A DNA stretch of 32,637 bases from Acidimicrobiaceae bacterium (lineage in GTDB: Bacteria; Actinomycetota; Acidimicrobiia; Acidimicrobiales; Aldehydirespiratoraceae), in contig JAPPLH010000100.1 of the NCBI GenBank assembly GCA_028819505.1, positions 9,806 to 42,442 on the forward strand, read 5' to 3'. Positions 14,896-24,146 of this stretch are shown one piece after another. The first letter of the stretch is position 1; each line of letters opens with the position of its first letter. A program made the translations under genes and the position numbers. The notes under the pieces are model-generated. The model worked only from the letters and a program-made list of their open reading frames with translations, made no database searches and had not been told where the DNA came from.

Positions 14896-16817
14896 CAATC
14901 CAACACCCCTACCAACTGCGACGGATTGAGCTTCGAGACTTCAAGTCGGTCGCGCATGCGTCCGTCGACCTTAGGCCACTGACCGTGGTCGTCGGAGCCA
15001 ACAGTTCTGGCAAGAGCACTCTGTTGCAGTCGATCCTTGCGGTAACTCAAGCCGTCCGCTCCGGCACTCCGAGCGCCGAGTTCCCGCTGAATGGCGAATT
15101 CGTACGGCTTGGCACTTTCGAAGAAACACGCAACTACTTGGCCACGCAGCCCGGTGGGGCGATGGAGGTTGCATTCCGCCTTACCGGATGGCGTGGCTAT
15201 CGAACTCAGCGGTTCTCGCGCGGGTCAGAAGCCATGCGCGACCGTGAGCTGACCGAGTTCGCTTGGCGCGCCTACTTGGGGAAAGCAAGCGACAAGAGCG
15301 AACCGGGCGGCGGATTCGCCCGGATCGAGTCGCTACAGATCGAGATCGAAACGATTGAACCTTCTTCAGGGGAGCGCACCACCGCTCTCACCTGTGACGT
15401 GAGTGACTTTGACCCTAGTGCTGATCTCGTCGACCCAACGGACCACTTCGGGCCAAGGAGTCGGTATGCGGTACGCGAAGGCGCAGTCGAAGCCAGCGGT
15501 CGTGTTCAGGACTGGATGTCAGGCACGTCAGGGCCGGTGAACGCAGTGGTCATGTCGGGAGGCCTACCGCTTTCACTGATGCGATCTGTGAGGACGCTAG
15601 ATCAGGTTGCAGAGATCTGGTGGGACACAGCCGAGACGCTCCTCGAGGAAGAAATCAGCCGCGAAATACAAGCCGCAGCTGAATCCACTGAATCGGACCC
15701 GAAACCGAAGGTGACCCGGTCGACGAGGACTCGAGCCGTGGACCGAGCTCAAGCCGACATCGAAGGCCGGAACTTCTCTAGAAGTCGAGAGACAGCAGGT
15801 CCCGACTTGCTGATCGGTCGGGGAACCGAGGCCTTCGGTGACCCCCTCGCTCGACGGTGGTATCGCGATCTCGGTCAACTGACGAAGAAGGACCGGACTT
15901 CCATCGCAAGAAGCATGGTGCAGCTTGGTGAAGCCCAGTTCCGTTCTGAACTACGCGAACGACTGAGTGCCGAAGACTGGATCGACGACACGGTCCTCGT
16001 TGAGCACACAGGTGCGGCTGGTGAGGCGCTATGGCGTGCGGGCAGCGTCTCACAGCGGTTCTTTGGTGACGCCGTGCGCTACCTGGGCCCACTCCGTGAA
16101 GCGCCCCATGTTCTGTATGACCCGGGCCCTTCGAAGCTGGACCTAGGCGTGAGAGGCGAGTACTTGGCAGCGGTGCTGCACGCGCAGGCGAGGACCTGGG
16201 TGAGGATGCCAACCGCCGAAGGCACCCATGAGCGTCGACGCCTCAACGACGCGCTGAATTACTGGCTGAGAGAATTCGAACTCGCGCACCGTGCCCGATC
16301 CGAAGACCGAGGCCGTATGGGGATCGGCCTCAGCGTGACGCCGCAAGCGCTTGATCGCGAAGTAGATCTGACCTCCGTTGGCGTCGGCGTGAGCCAGATC
16401 CTCCCCGTAATCGTCCTATGTCTCCTTGCTGCTCCCGGGACACTTGTGATTCTGGAGCAGCCAGAACTCCACTTGCACCCTCGACTCGAACAGATACTTG
16501 CAGACTTCCTGCTCGCGTGTGCTCGCTCGGGTCGCCAGTTGGTGGTCGAGACGCACAGCGAACACCTAGTTAACCGTCTTCGATACCGAATCGCTAGCGA
16601 CCACACAGCTTCCACCTACGAACTCATCAAGCTCGTGTTCGCCGAGAGCCAAGATGGCGTCACCTCTTACCGCGAGCCGGAGATCAACCAGTACGGCGGT
16701 ACTGGAGGTGACTGGCCAGTGGGCTTTCTCGATCTCGGGGCTCGTGAAGCACAGGAACTCGTGAGGGAGAGCTTGGCTAAGCGCAAGCGCGACACAGCGG
16801 CTTCGGCTTCGGATTGA
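14892..16817 (+). CDS. DUF3696-type AAA (OLD/SMC-like) ATPase
   Basis: This is a 641-aa ABC/SMC-like P-loop ATPase. Walker A is GANSSGKST (residues 35-43) after the RIELRDFKSVAHASVDLRPL strand typical of AAA_15/AAA_21. A long middle insertion (~150-400) includes the conserved-looking RYLGPLREAPHVLYDPGP. The signature-like VGVGVSQILPVIV precedes Walker B LVILEQPELHLHP (~518-530) and the D/H-loop region VVETHSEHLVNRL (~553-565). The C-terminal NQYGGTGGDWPVGFLDLG (~600) matches the DUF3696 tail. No TOPRIM or HNH domain is fused, so the effector must be elsewhere. Such ATPases occur in PARIS, Septu-like and Menshen systems; the DUF3696 tail favours Menshen NsnC. It is last in the four-gene overlapping chain. 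Confidence 0.85.
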   Translation: MTIQHPYQLRRIELRDFKSVAHASVDLRPLTVVVGANSSGKSTLLQSILAVTQAVRSGTPSAEFPLNGEFVRLGTFEETRNYLATQPGGAMEVAFRLTGWRGYRTQRFSRGSEAMRDRELTEFAWRAYLGKASDKSEPGGGFARIESLQIEIETIEPSSGERTTALTCDVSDFDPSADLVDPTDHFGPRSRYAVREGAVEASGRVQDWMSGTSGPVNAVVMSGGLPLSLMRSVRTLDQVAEIWWDTAETLLEEEISREIQAAAESTESDPKPKVTRSTRTRAVDRAQADIEGRNFSRSRETAGPDLLIGRGTEAFGDPLARRWYRDLGQLTKKDRTSIARSMVQLGEAQFRSELRERLSAEDWIDDTVLVEHTGAAGEALWRAGSVSQRFFGDAVRYLGPLREAPHVLYDPGPSKLDLGVRGEYLAAVLHAQARTWVRMPTAEGTHERRRLNDALNYWLREFELAHRARSEDRGRMGIGLSVTPQALDREVDLTSVGVGVSQILPVIVLCLLAAPGTLVILEQPELHLHPRLEQILADFLLACARSGRQLVVETHSEHLVNRLRYRIASDHTASTYELIKLVFAESQDGVTSYREPEINQYGGTGGDWPVGFLDLGAREAQELVRESLAKRKRDTAASASD

Positions 16818-16879
16818 CGCGTCTCGCTGCATCGCACCTTCGATCAAGTGAGAAGCGCAGGCCACACACAGGGAGCGAA

Positions 16880-18370
16880 ATGGTGGCGAGTACCGAAACG
16901 AATCTGGAATCGATGCTCTGGGAAGCAGCGAACATTCTTCGCGGCCCTGTCGATGCAACAGACTTCAAGGCGTACGTCTTCCCGCTGCTGTTCTTGAAGC
17001 GAATCAGCGACGTCTACGACGAGGAGCGCTCCGGGGCGCTCGAGGAGTCCAGCGGCGATGAGGAGTACGCCGACCTACCGGAGCAGCACCGCTTCCAGAT
17101 CCCCGACGGCGCTCACTGGACTGACCTTCGAGCACGTACAACCAACGTCGGTCAGGTCATCCAGCGCGCGATGCGTGAGATCGAGAAGGCGAATCCAAAG
17201 AGGTTGTACGGCATCTTTGGCGATGTGCAATGGACCAACAAGGCGCGGCTGTCAGACGAACTGCTTGTCGACCTCGTTGACCACTTCAGCTGGCTCGACC
17301 TTCGTAACGCGGCTGTGACGAACGATGTACTCGGAGACGCCTACGAGTACCTGATCAAGAAATTCGCCGATCTCACGAACCGCAAGGCCGGTGAGTTCTA
17401 CACGCCTCGCCCGGTCGTGGAGTTGATGGTGCGGATGCTGGCGCCTAGAGCAGGAGAGACGGTGTATGACCCCGCCTGCGGAACGGGAGGCATGCTGCTT
17501 GAGACACTTCAGCAGGTCCGTGAGGCTGGCGGCGACGAGCGGCTCATGCTCGGACGTCTGTTCGGACAGGAGAAGAACCTGACGACCGAAGCCATCGCAC
17601 GCATGAACCTCTTCCTTCACGGTGCGGAAGACTTTGAGATCATACGCGGTGACACCCTCCGCAATCCCCTCTTCTTGTCAGGTGACCGGCTAGCCGTATT
17701 CGACTGCGTGATCGCTAATCCGCCATTCTCCTTGTCGGCATGGGGCGGGGAGTTGTGGGCACAGGATCCGTGGGGCCGCAATCTCGCTGGAACGCCACCA
17801 AAGAAGTATGGCGACTGGGCATGGGTACAGCACATGATCAGCTCGATGGCACCTGCCACAGGCCGTATGGCTGTTGTCTTGCCTCACGGCGCTCTGTTTC
17901 GCATGGGAGCTGAAGGCAAGATCCGAACCAAGATCCTGGAGATGGATCTAATCGAAGCAGTCATCGGACTCGGGCCAAACCTCTTCTACGGCACCGGCCT
18001 GGCGGCGTGCATTCTCGTCGCCCGTCAACACAAGGCACCGGATCGCCAGCAGAAGGTGCTCCTAGTCGACGGCTCGGACCTTTACCGCAAGGGACGCAAC
18101 CAGAACACGTTGGAGCCGGGGCACGTCGCGGAACTGCTAGCTGCATTCAACAACTTCGCGGACGAAGACGGCCGATCAAGAGTCGTTGCTCTGGATGAGA
18201 TCCGAGAGCAGAGCGGGAACCTGAACCTTGCCGGGTACGTGAGTCAGGCCGACGACACTGAAACACCGACTGTCGCAGAAGCCACTCTGGCCCTCGAGGC
18301 GGCGCTCCGACACGTCTGGGAGGCCGAAGACCAGTTGAACAAGCTGCTGGCCGAGAGAGGTATCGCGTGA
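16880..18370 (+). CDS. hsdM: Type I restriction-modification methyltransferase subunit, copy 1
   Basis: This is a 496-aa N6-adenine methyltransferase subunit. The N-terminal helical HsdM domain (residues ~8-150) precedes the SAM-binding motif I DPACGTGGML (197-206) and catalytic motif IV NPPF (280-283). GEFYTPRPVVELM (171-183) is the classic FYTPR motif. The ATG at 16880 is supported by GGGAG 4 nt upstream; a frame extension to 16814 would overlap the ATPase stop and is not family-like. There is a 62-bp gap from the ATPase gene, so it could be co-transcribed. It is followed, with a GTGA overlap, by a second distinct hsdM. Confidence 0.95.
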   Translation: MVASTETNLESMLWEAANILRGPVDATDFKAYVFPLLFLKRISDVYDEERSGALEESSGDEEYADLPEQHRFQIPDGAHWTDLRARTTNVGQVIQRAMREIEKANPKRLYGIFGDVQWTNKARLSDELLVDLVDHFSWLDLRNAAVTNDVLGDAYEYLIKKFADLTNRKAGEFYTPRPVVELMVRMLAPRAGETVYDPACGTGGMLLETLQQVREAGGDERLMLGRLFGQEKNLTTEAIARMNLFLHGAEDFEIIRGDTLRNPLFLSGDRLAVFDCVIANPPFSLSAWGGELWAQDPWGRNLAGTPPKKYGDWAWVQHMISSMAPATGRMAVVLPHGALFRMGAEGKIRTKILEMDLIEAVIGLGPNLFYGTGLAACILVARQHKAPDRQQKVLLVDGSDLYRKGRNQNTLEPGHVAELLAAFNNFADEDGRSRVVALDEIREQSGNLNLAGYVSQADDTETPTVAEATLALEAALRHVWEAEDQLNKLLAERGIA

Positions 18371-19845
18371 CCCAGCGCATCACGCAGTCGCAGCTAGAGG
18401 CATATCTTTGGGGAGCATCGACGCTGCTCCGCGGCACCATCGATGCTGGCGAGTACAAGTCATTCATCTTTCCACTCCTCTTTCTGAAGCGGCTGAGCGA
18501 TGTCTACGACGAGGAATACGTGGAAGCCCTCGACGAATCGGACGGCGACGCTGACTACGCATCCCTACCTGAGCAGCACCGATTTCAGATCCCGAGTGGC
18601 GCCCATTGGGCTGAGCTCCGCATGGTGTCCACCAACGTTGGACGCTCAATCGCTAGGGCCATGCGGGAGATCGAGCGCTCGAATCCCCGGCTCAACGGAG
18701 TCTTCGGTGACGCACCGTGGACGAACAGGGACCGGCTGACCGACGCCACCCTCAAAGAGCTCATCGAGCACTACTCGCAGGTCACGCTCAGTCTCGTCAA
18801 CGTTCCCGAGGACGAACTCGGAGTCGCCTACGAGTTCCTGATCAAGAAGTTCGCTGACGACTCCGGCCACACTGCAGCTGAGTTCTACACAAACCGCACC
18901 CTCGTCCACCTCATGACTCGATTGCTTGAGGTGCAGCCCGGCGACAGCGTGTACGACCCCACCTGTGGTTCGGGTGGCATGCTCCTGTCTGCCGCTCAGG
19001 AATTGCGCTTCCAGGGCAAAGAGCATCGCACATTGCGCCTATACGGACAGGAGCGGAATCTAACTACCTCTGCCATCGCCCGCATGAACCTCTTCCTGCA
19101 TGGGATTGAGGACTTTCACATCATACGCGGCGACACTCTGGCTAACCCGGCGTTCACAGAAGGAGACCGCCTTCGTCGCTTCAACGTAGTCCTTGCCAAC
19201 CCTCCATACTCCATCAAGGCCTGGGATCGAGACGCGTGGTCCTCCGACCCCTGGGGTCGCAACAGGTACGGCACACCAACGCAAGGCCGCGCCGATTACG
19301 CCTTCTGGCAACACATCCTGGCTTCAATGGATTCGCGGAGCGGGCGATGCGCTGTGCTGTTCCCGCACGGTATCTTGTTTCGTGAGGAGGAACGCGACAT
19401 GCGCGAGAGGATCGTCGTCAACGATGTTCTCGAAGCGATCATCGGTCTCGGCCCCAATCTCTTCTACAACTCTCCCATGGAGGCTTGTATTGTTATCTGT
19501 CGCTCGCGGAAACCGATTAACCGAGTGGGCAAGCTGTTACTGATCGATGCAGCCAGCGAAGTGACGCGCGAGCGTGCCCAGAGTTTTCTCACGACGGGGC
19601 ATATCGACCGAATTGTTCGGGCGTTCCGATCCTTCGACACGGAGAACGATTTCGCAGCCGTAGTAGCCACGGAAGAAATTCTCCAGCAAGATAGCAATCT
19701 GTCAATTTCGCTATATGTTCGTCAAGCGAATGATCATGAAGAACACAACCTTGAAGAGGCTGTCTCGGCTTGGAAACAATCCGCAACTGAACTCCGACAG
19801 GCAGCACATAATGTTCTCTCAGATATGAAGAGGGCTAACCAATGA
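18367..19845 (+). CDS. hsdM: Type I restriction-modification methyltransferase subunit, copy 2
   Basis: This is a 492-aa second HsdM, co-linear with the first: motif I DPTCGSGGML (197-206), motif IV NPPY (278-281), and the same N-terminal landmarks (FPLLFLKRLSDVYDEE, PEQHRFQIP). It is clearly diverged: AEFYTNRTLVHLM replaces GEFYTPRPVVELM, and NPPY replaces NPPF. Both copies keep the key residues, so neither looks dead. Type I methyltransferases are normally M2S1 with identical M subunits; here a mixed M1-M2-S complex is plausible. The GTG start overlaps the previous stop (GTGA), and its stop overlaps hsdS (ATGA). Confidence 0.94.
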   Translation: MTQRITQSQLEAYLWGASTLLRGTIDAGEYKSFIFPLLFLKRLSDVYDEEYVEALDESDGDADYASLPEQHRFQIPSGAHWAELRMVSTNVGRSIARAMREIERSNPRLNGVFGDAPWTNRDRLTDATLKELIEHYSQVTLSLVNVPEDELGVAYEFLIKKFADDSGHTAAEFYTNRTLVHLMTRLLEVQPGDSVYDPTCGSGGMLLSAAQELRFQGKEHRTLRLYGQERNLTTSAIARMNLFLHGIEDFHIIRGDTLANPAFTEGDRLRRFNVVLANPPYSIKAWDRDAWSSDPWGRNRYGTPTQGRADYAFWQHILASMDSRSGRCAVLFPHGILFREEERDMRERIVVNDVLEAIIGLGPNLFYNSPMEACIVICRSRKPINRVGKLLLIDAASEVTRERAQSFLTTGHIDRIVRAFRSFDTENDFAAVVATEEILQQDSNLSISLYVRQANDHEEHNLEEAVSAWKQSATELRQAAHNVLSDMKRANQ

Positions 19846-21026
19846 CAACTGCAGCCGGGCCTAAGAACTGGAAATGGGTGCGCTTCGGGGATGTCGCGCA
19901 TCAAGTAAAGGACCGAGTCAACCCCGAGACGGCTGACATCGAACGTTACGTTGCAGGCGAGCATATGGAAACTGACGAAATCCGGATCCGTCGTTGGGGT
20001 GTCATCGGGGATGACTACCTGGGCCCTGCCTTCCATATGAGGTTCCGGCCTGGACATGTACTATACGGAAGCCGCCGAACTTATCTTCGCAAGGTGGTAG
20101 CAGCGGACTTCGAGGGAATATGTGCTAATACGACCTTTGTCGTTGAACCAGCAACAGATGAACTGCTTCCCAGATTTCTATTGCATGTAATGAAGACAAA
20201 GGCCTTTCATCGCCACTCAATAGAGCAGAGCAAGGGATCGGTCAACCCCTATATCAATTTTAAGGACCTCAATTGGTATGAATTCCCTCTCCCCGACACG
20301 CGGCAACAAGAAGATATAGTTGAGGTCCTGAGTTCCATTGAAGAATGCATACTAAGAATCCAGGAGCTAGGTCGTGCACTTGAGGAACTTACGGAGTCGA
20401 TGGTAAGTGAAGCCGAGGATCGAGCGTCCGACTGGACGCTACTCGACAGAATCTTGCAGGAACCGCCACGCAACGGGCTAACGATCCGACCTGCGGCCGA
20501 TGAGACGGGGATTTGGTCGCTCACTGTGGCCTCAATGTCGGAACACGGCTATTCGCCGCACGGCTGCCGTCCAATCGAGGCACCGGAGAACGCAGATCGC
20601 TACCTAGTCCACCCGGGTGACCTCTTCGTAACCCGATCGAACACTCTCGAGCGCGTTGGCCTTCCCGCTCTTGTACCGCCCGATGCCCCAACATCGCTGT
20701 ACTACTCGGATCTTCTAATGCGGCTGCGACCTGATGAAAGCAAGATTCCGTCACGACTCCTCGAGCATGTACTCCGGAGTCGGCGAGCGCGCGCATTCTT
20801 GCGGTCGATTGCGGCGGGGACTAGCGCAAGTATGAAGAAGATCAACGGCCGGAATCTCCGACGACTCCCAGTGCCGCTCTTGCCAGCAGGCCTGGTCGAC
20901 GACACCATTGGTCGTCTATCTCTTCTTGATGCTGCGCGAATTCATCAGCGCTCGCACGAGGAAGCTACCCAGAATCTCTTGAACCGGACTCGCGAGGCTC
21001 TCTTGGCTGGAGGCTCCGATGTTTGA
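19842..21026 (+). CDS. hsdS: Type I restriction-modification specificity subunit
   Basis: This is a 394-aa DNA-recognition subunit with two target-recognition domains separated by helical conserved regions. TRD1 spans residues ~5-150 and ends in KGSVNPYINFKDLNWYEFPL; the helix ~155-195 contains RQQEDIVEVLSSIEECILRI. TRD2 spans ~200-355, ending in SASMKKINGRNLRRLPVPLL, followed by a second helix. The two halves would read two half-sites of a bipartite sequence that cannot be deduced here. The DNA is visibly more AT-rich than the surrounding genes, mainly in the first half, consistent with TRD exchange. It overlaps hsdM2 by 4 nt and hsdR by 8 nt. Confidence 0.92.
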   Translation: MTTAAGPKNWKWVRFGDVAHQVKDRVNPETADIERYVAGEHMETDEIRIRRWGVIGDDYLGPAFHMRFRPGHVLYGSRRTYLRKVVAADFEGICANTTFVVEPATDELLPRFLLHVMKTKAFHRHSIEQSKGSVNPYINFKDLNWYEFPLPDTRQQEDIVEVLSSIEECILRIQELGRALEELTESMVSEAEDRASDWTLLDRILQEPPRNGLTIRPAADETGIWSLTVASMSEHGYSPHGCRPIEAPENADRYLVHPGDLFVTRSNTLERVGLPALVPPDAPTSLYYSDLLMRLRPDESKIPSRLLEHVLRSRRARAFLRSIAAGTSASMKKINGRNLRRLPVPLLPAGLVDDTIGRLSLLDAARIHQRSHEEATQNLLNRTREALLAGGSDV

Positions 21027-23919
21027 CGAGGCTAACACCGTGGAAGCGATGGTCCTCGAACGCATGACCGAGTTGGGCTGGTCATATGTTCCAGGACCCT
21101 CTCTGGACCGTGCTACATCGGACGTGCTTCTCGAACCGATACTTGCCGGTGCGCTTAGACGATTGAACCCCGACATTGCTGTCCAACCGGACCGTGCGGA
21201 TGAGGTCATTCACAAGCTTCGTGCTGTCATCGCTGGACTCGGAGTTGGGCTTGTCGGCGCCAACGAGGAGTTCATGGCATGGGTCAGAGGCGAGCAATCG
21301 ATGCCGTTCGGCCCCGACGGTGAGCACGTCACAGTGCGCCTGACTGACTTCGATGACATCGATCACAACACGTTCGTCGTAGCTAGCCAGGTCACCTTCT
21401 CGCTCGGAGTTGAGAGACGATTTGACGTGGTCGGCTTCGTGAACGGGCTGCCACTTGTCGTGGGCGAGGCCAAGTCCCCTGTCCGGAAGGCAGTCACCTG
21501 GGTCGACGGAGCAGACCAGATATGCAGTGATTATGAGGTCAACGTTCCGAGGTTCTTCGTTCCGAACGTGTTCTCGTTCGCGACCGAAGGCAAAGAGTAC
21601 AGGTATGGCTCCATCAGGATGCCGGTACACCTATGGGCGCCTTGGCGCCTGACCGACGACGCGACACTAGGGCTACAGGAGGTCGACCGAGCGGTTGCGT
21701 CGATGCTGCGACCAGAGGTCGTCCTGGATGTCGCCCAGAACTTCACCGTGTTCGCGACCGACCGCAACCATCGCAAGATCAAGGTGATCAGCCGGTTCCA
21801 GCAGTACCAGGCAGCCAATCGCATGGTCGACCGAGTAGTCGAAGGTCGGATCCGCAAGGGCCTGATCTGGCACTTCCAAGGCTCCGGTAAGAGTCTGCTG
21901 ATGGTCTTTACTGCGAACAAGCTCCGCCAGCATGAAGCCCTCGGGAACCCCCCCGTTCTGATCGTGGTGGACCGTATCGACCTCGACACTCAGATCACCG
22001 CGACCTTCAACGCCGCGGACGTCGCCAACATGGCCACCGCAGACTCGAGAAACGAGCTTCACGACCTGCTTTCTCGCGATGCCCGAAAGGTCATCATCAC
22101 CACCGTCCATAAGTTTGCAGAGGCCGGTGGCGTGCTCAACGAGAGCGACAACATCATCGTCCTAGTCGACGAGGCGCACCGAACCCAGGAAGGTGAGCTG
22201 GGGATGCAGATGCGCAACGCCCTGCCGAACGCATTCTTGTTCGGACTCACGGGCACGCCCATCAACACACGGGACCGCAGCACGTTCTACGCGTTCGGGG
22301 CGCCGGAAGACGGGGACGGCTACTTGAGCCGCTACAGCTTCGAGGAGTCAATCCGCGACAAGGCCACGCTGCCGCTGCGGTTTGAGACGCGTTCTGTCGA
22401 CCTTCGGATCGATCGTGCAGCCCTCGACCAAGAGTTCGAGGACCTAACCGGTGCTTTCTCAGAAGTGGACCGAGCCGAAGTCTCTAGAAGGGCGGGACGA
22501 TTCTCGCTCCTCGTGAAGGCGCCGGACCGAGTTGCAGCTGTCGTCTCCGACATCCGCAAGCACTTCATAGAGCGCCTTGCTCCAGATGCCTTCGGTGCCA
22601 TGATCGTGACAGTCGACCAAGAAGCATGCGTTCTCTACAAGGACGTTCTCGATGCTCTCGCCGACGAAGATCTCCCCATCGAGGCAAGCGACGTCGTGAT
22701 GAACATGGGCCAGGGTGCTCCGCCGGAGTGGCGCCGGCGCTTTGGCCGGAGCAAGGAGGAGGAGGCCGCCCTGCTCGACCGCTTTCGAGACCCGACGGAC
22801 CCCTTGAAGATCATAATCGTCACAGCGAAACTGCTTACCGGATTCGACGCGCCGAACTTGCAGTGCATGTACCTCGATCGCTCGCTGCGCGATCACAACT
22901 TGCTACAGGCGATCTGTCGAACGAACCGGCCCGCCCCCGGGAAGTCGCATGGCTTGATCGTCGACTACCTGGGCATCTTCGACGACGTGGCCCAGGCACT
23001 CGTGTTCGATGAGGAATCGATCAGGAAGGTGATCGCCAACCTCGACGAACTCAAGGAGGTCCTCGAACCTGCGATGGCCAAGTGCCTGGGTTGGTTTCCC
23101 AACGTCGATCGAACAACCGGAGGATGGGAAGGACTTCTTGCCGCCCAGCAGTGCCTTCCCGATACCGAGCGCCGAGATGCGTTCGCCCAGGACTTCGTGG
23201 AGCTTTCCCGTGTGTGGGAGGCCCTCTCCCCGGACCAAGTTCTCGCCCCGTTCACGGACGACTACCGATGGCTGGCCGAGGTGTACGATTCGCTGCGACC
23301 TCCTTCGGGCGCTGGCAAGCTGCTCTGGCACGCGCTCGGAGCCAAGACGATCGACCTGATCCACAGGCACATCACGGTGCAGGCAGTTCGCGACGACCTA
23401 GATACACTCGTTCTAGACGCCGCCGTCCTTGAGAAGCTGCTCCAAGACCCGGACCATCACATCGTCGAGGTCGAACTCAAGATCTCCACGAGGCTTCGAC
23501 GACACGGCAGTGACCCGCGGTTCGTGGCGCTGTCTGAACGCCTGGAGAGCCTCCGCCTCAAGCATGAACAGGGACTCTTCGCCTCTGTCGAGTTCCTCAA
23601 GCAGCTCATCGACTTGGCGAAGGATGTTGTTGAAACCGAGAAGACCGAGCCGCCCGAGGGCCACGAGAACCGGGGCAAGGCTGCACTGACGGAACTGTTC
23701 GAAGAGGTGAGGAACACCAAGACCCCCGTCATCGTGGATCGCGTCGTAGCCGACATCGACGCCATCGTCCGCCAGGTTCGCTTTCCGGGCTGGCAGCGCA
23801 CCGCAGCCGGCGAGCGCGAGGTCAAGAGGGCCCTGCGCCGCAGCCTGCTCAAGTACAAGCTCCACTCCGACCAGGACTTGTTCGACCGAGCCTACGCCTA
23901 CATCGACAAGTACTACTGA
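21019..23919 (+). CDS. hsdR: Type I restriction enzyme R subunit (translocase/endonuclease)
   Basis: This is a 966-aa motor-nuclease subunit. The N-terminal PD-(D/E)xK nuclease is seen as RFDVVGF (Asp136) and VVGEAKS (Glu150, Lys152). The SF2 helicase follows: Walker A GSGKS (288-292), DEAH (384-387), motif III FGLTGTPI (408-415), and RecA2 motifs including LTGFDAPNLQCMYLDRSLRD and QAICRTNRP. The C-terminal helical part that docks to the methylase ends in DRAYAYIDKYY. The length is normal and no break was seen. Together with hsdM/M/S it makes a complete-looking restriction-modification operon; restriction is ATP-dependent and at a distance from the unmethylated site. Confidence 0.96.
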   Translation: MFDEANTVEAMVLERMTELGWSYVPGPSLDRATSDVLLEPILAGALRRLNPDIAVQPDRADEVIHKLRAVIAGLGVGLVGANEEFMAWVRGEQSMPFGPDGEHVTVRLTDFDDIDHNTFVVASQVTFSLGVERRFDVVGFVNGLPLVVGEAKSPVRKAVTWVDGADQICSDYEVNVPRFFVPNVFSFATEGKEYRYGSIRMPVHLWAPWRLTDDATLGLQEVDRAVASMLRPEVVLDVAQNFTVFATDRNHRKIKVISRFQQYQAANRMVDRVVEGRIRKGLIWHFQGSGKSLLMVFTANKLRQHEALGNPPVLIVVDRIDLDTQITATFNAADVANMATADSRNELHDLLSRDARKVIITTVHKFAEAGGVLNESDNIIVLVDEAHRTQEGELGMQMRNALPNAFLFGLTGTPINTRDRSTFYAFGAPEDGDGYLSRYSFEESIRDKATLPLRFETRSVDLRIDRAALDQEFEDLTGAFSEVDRAEVSRRAGRFSLLVKAPDRVAAVVSDIRKHFIERLAPDAFGAMIVTVDQEACVLYKDVLDALADEDLPIEASDVVMNMGQGAPPEWRRRFGRSKEEEAALLDRFRDPTDPLKIIIVTAKLLTGFDAPNLQCMYLDRSLRDHNLLQAICRTNRPAPGKSHGLIVDYLGIFDDVAQALVFDEESIRKVIANLDELKEVLEPAMAKCLGWFPNVDRTTGGWEGLLAAQQCLPDTERRDAFAQDFVELSRVWEALSPDQVLAPFTDDYRWLAEVYDSLRPPSGAGKLLWHALGAKTIDLIHRHITVQAVRDDLDTLVLDAAVLEKLLQDPDHHIVEVELKISTRLRRHGSDPRFVALSERLESLRLKHEQGLFASVEFLKQLIDLAKDVVETEKTEPPEGHENRGKAALTELFEEVRNTKTPVIVDRVVADIDAIVRQVRFPGWQRTAAGEREVKRALRRSLLKYKLHSDQDLFDRAYAYIDKYY

Positions 23920-24146
23920 TCCGGCCTGATCGCTCCAGCATCTCGTTGACATTGACCGCCGCAGCGCTCCTTCAACCCAGCGATGCAGGAACAAGCGACA
24001 GTCCTGGATCTGAACATTGATCCCACCTCGAATCGAGGCCACTCGGGTTTCGACCCTGAACCAGCGGGCGCTTCCCTCGCAGGCGTGTCATACCCCTTCG
24101 GTAGACATCAAGGATTCGAGTCGCTCGCTACCGGAGGTAACAAGTA

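Noticed and set aside
14892-16817. PARIS, OLD or Septu assignment for the AAA operon
   Set aside because: There is no TOPRIM domain in or next to the ATPase and no HNH partner. The DUF3696-like tail and the sigma-like neighbour fit Menshen better.
23920-24146. Possible gene or promoter between hsdR and the MBL gene
   Set aside because: The only frame entering the MBL gene is a shadow. TTGACA at 23946 lacks a -10 box at a proper distance, so no feature was called.
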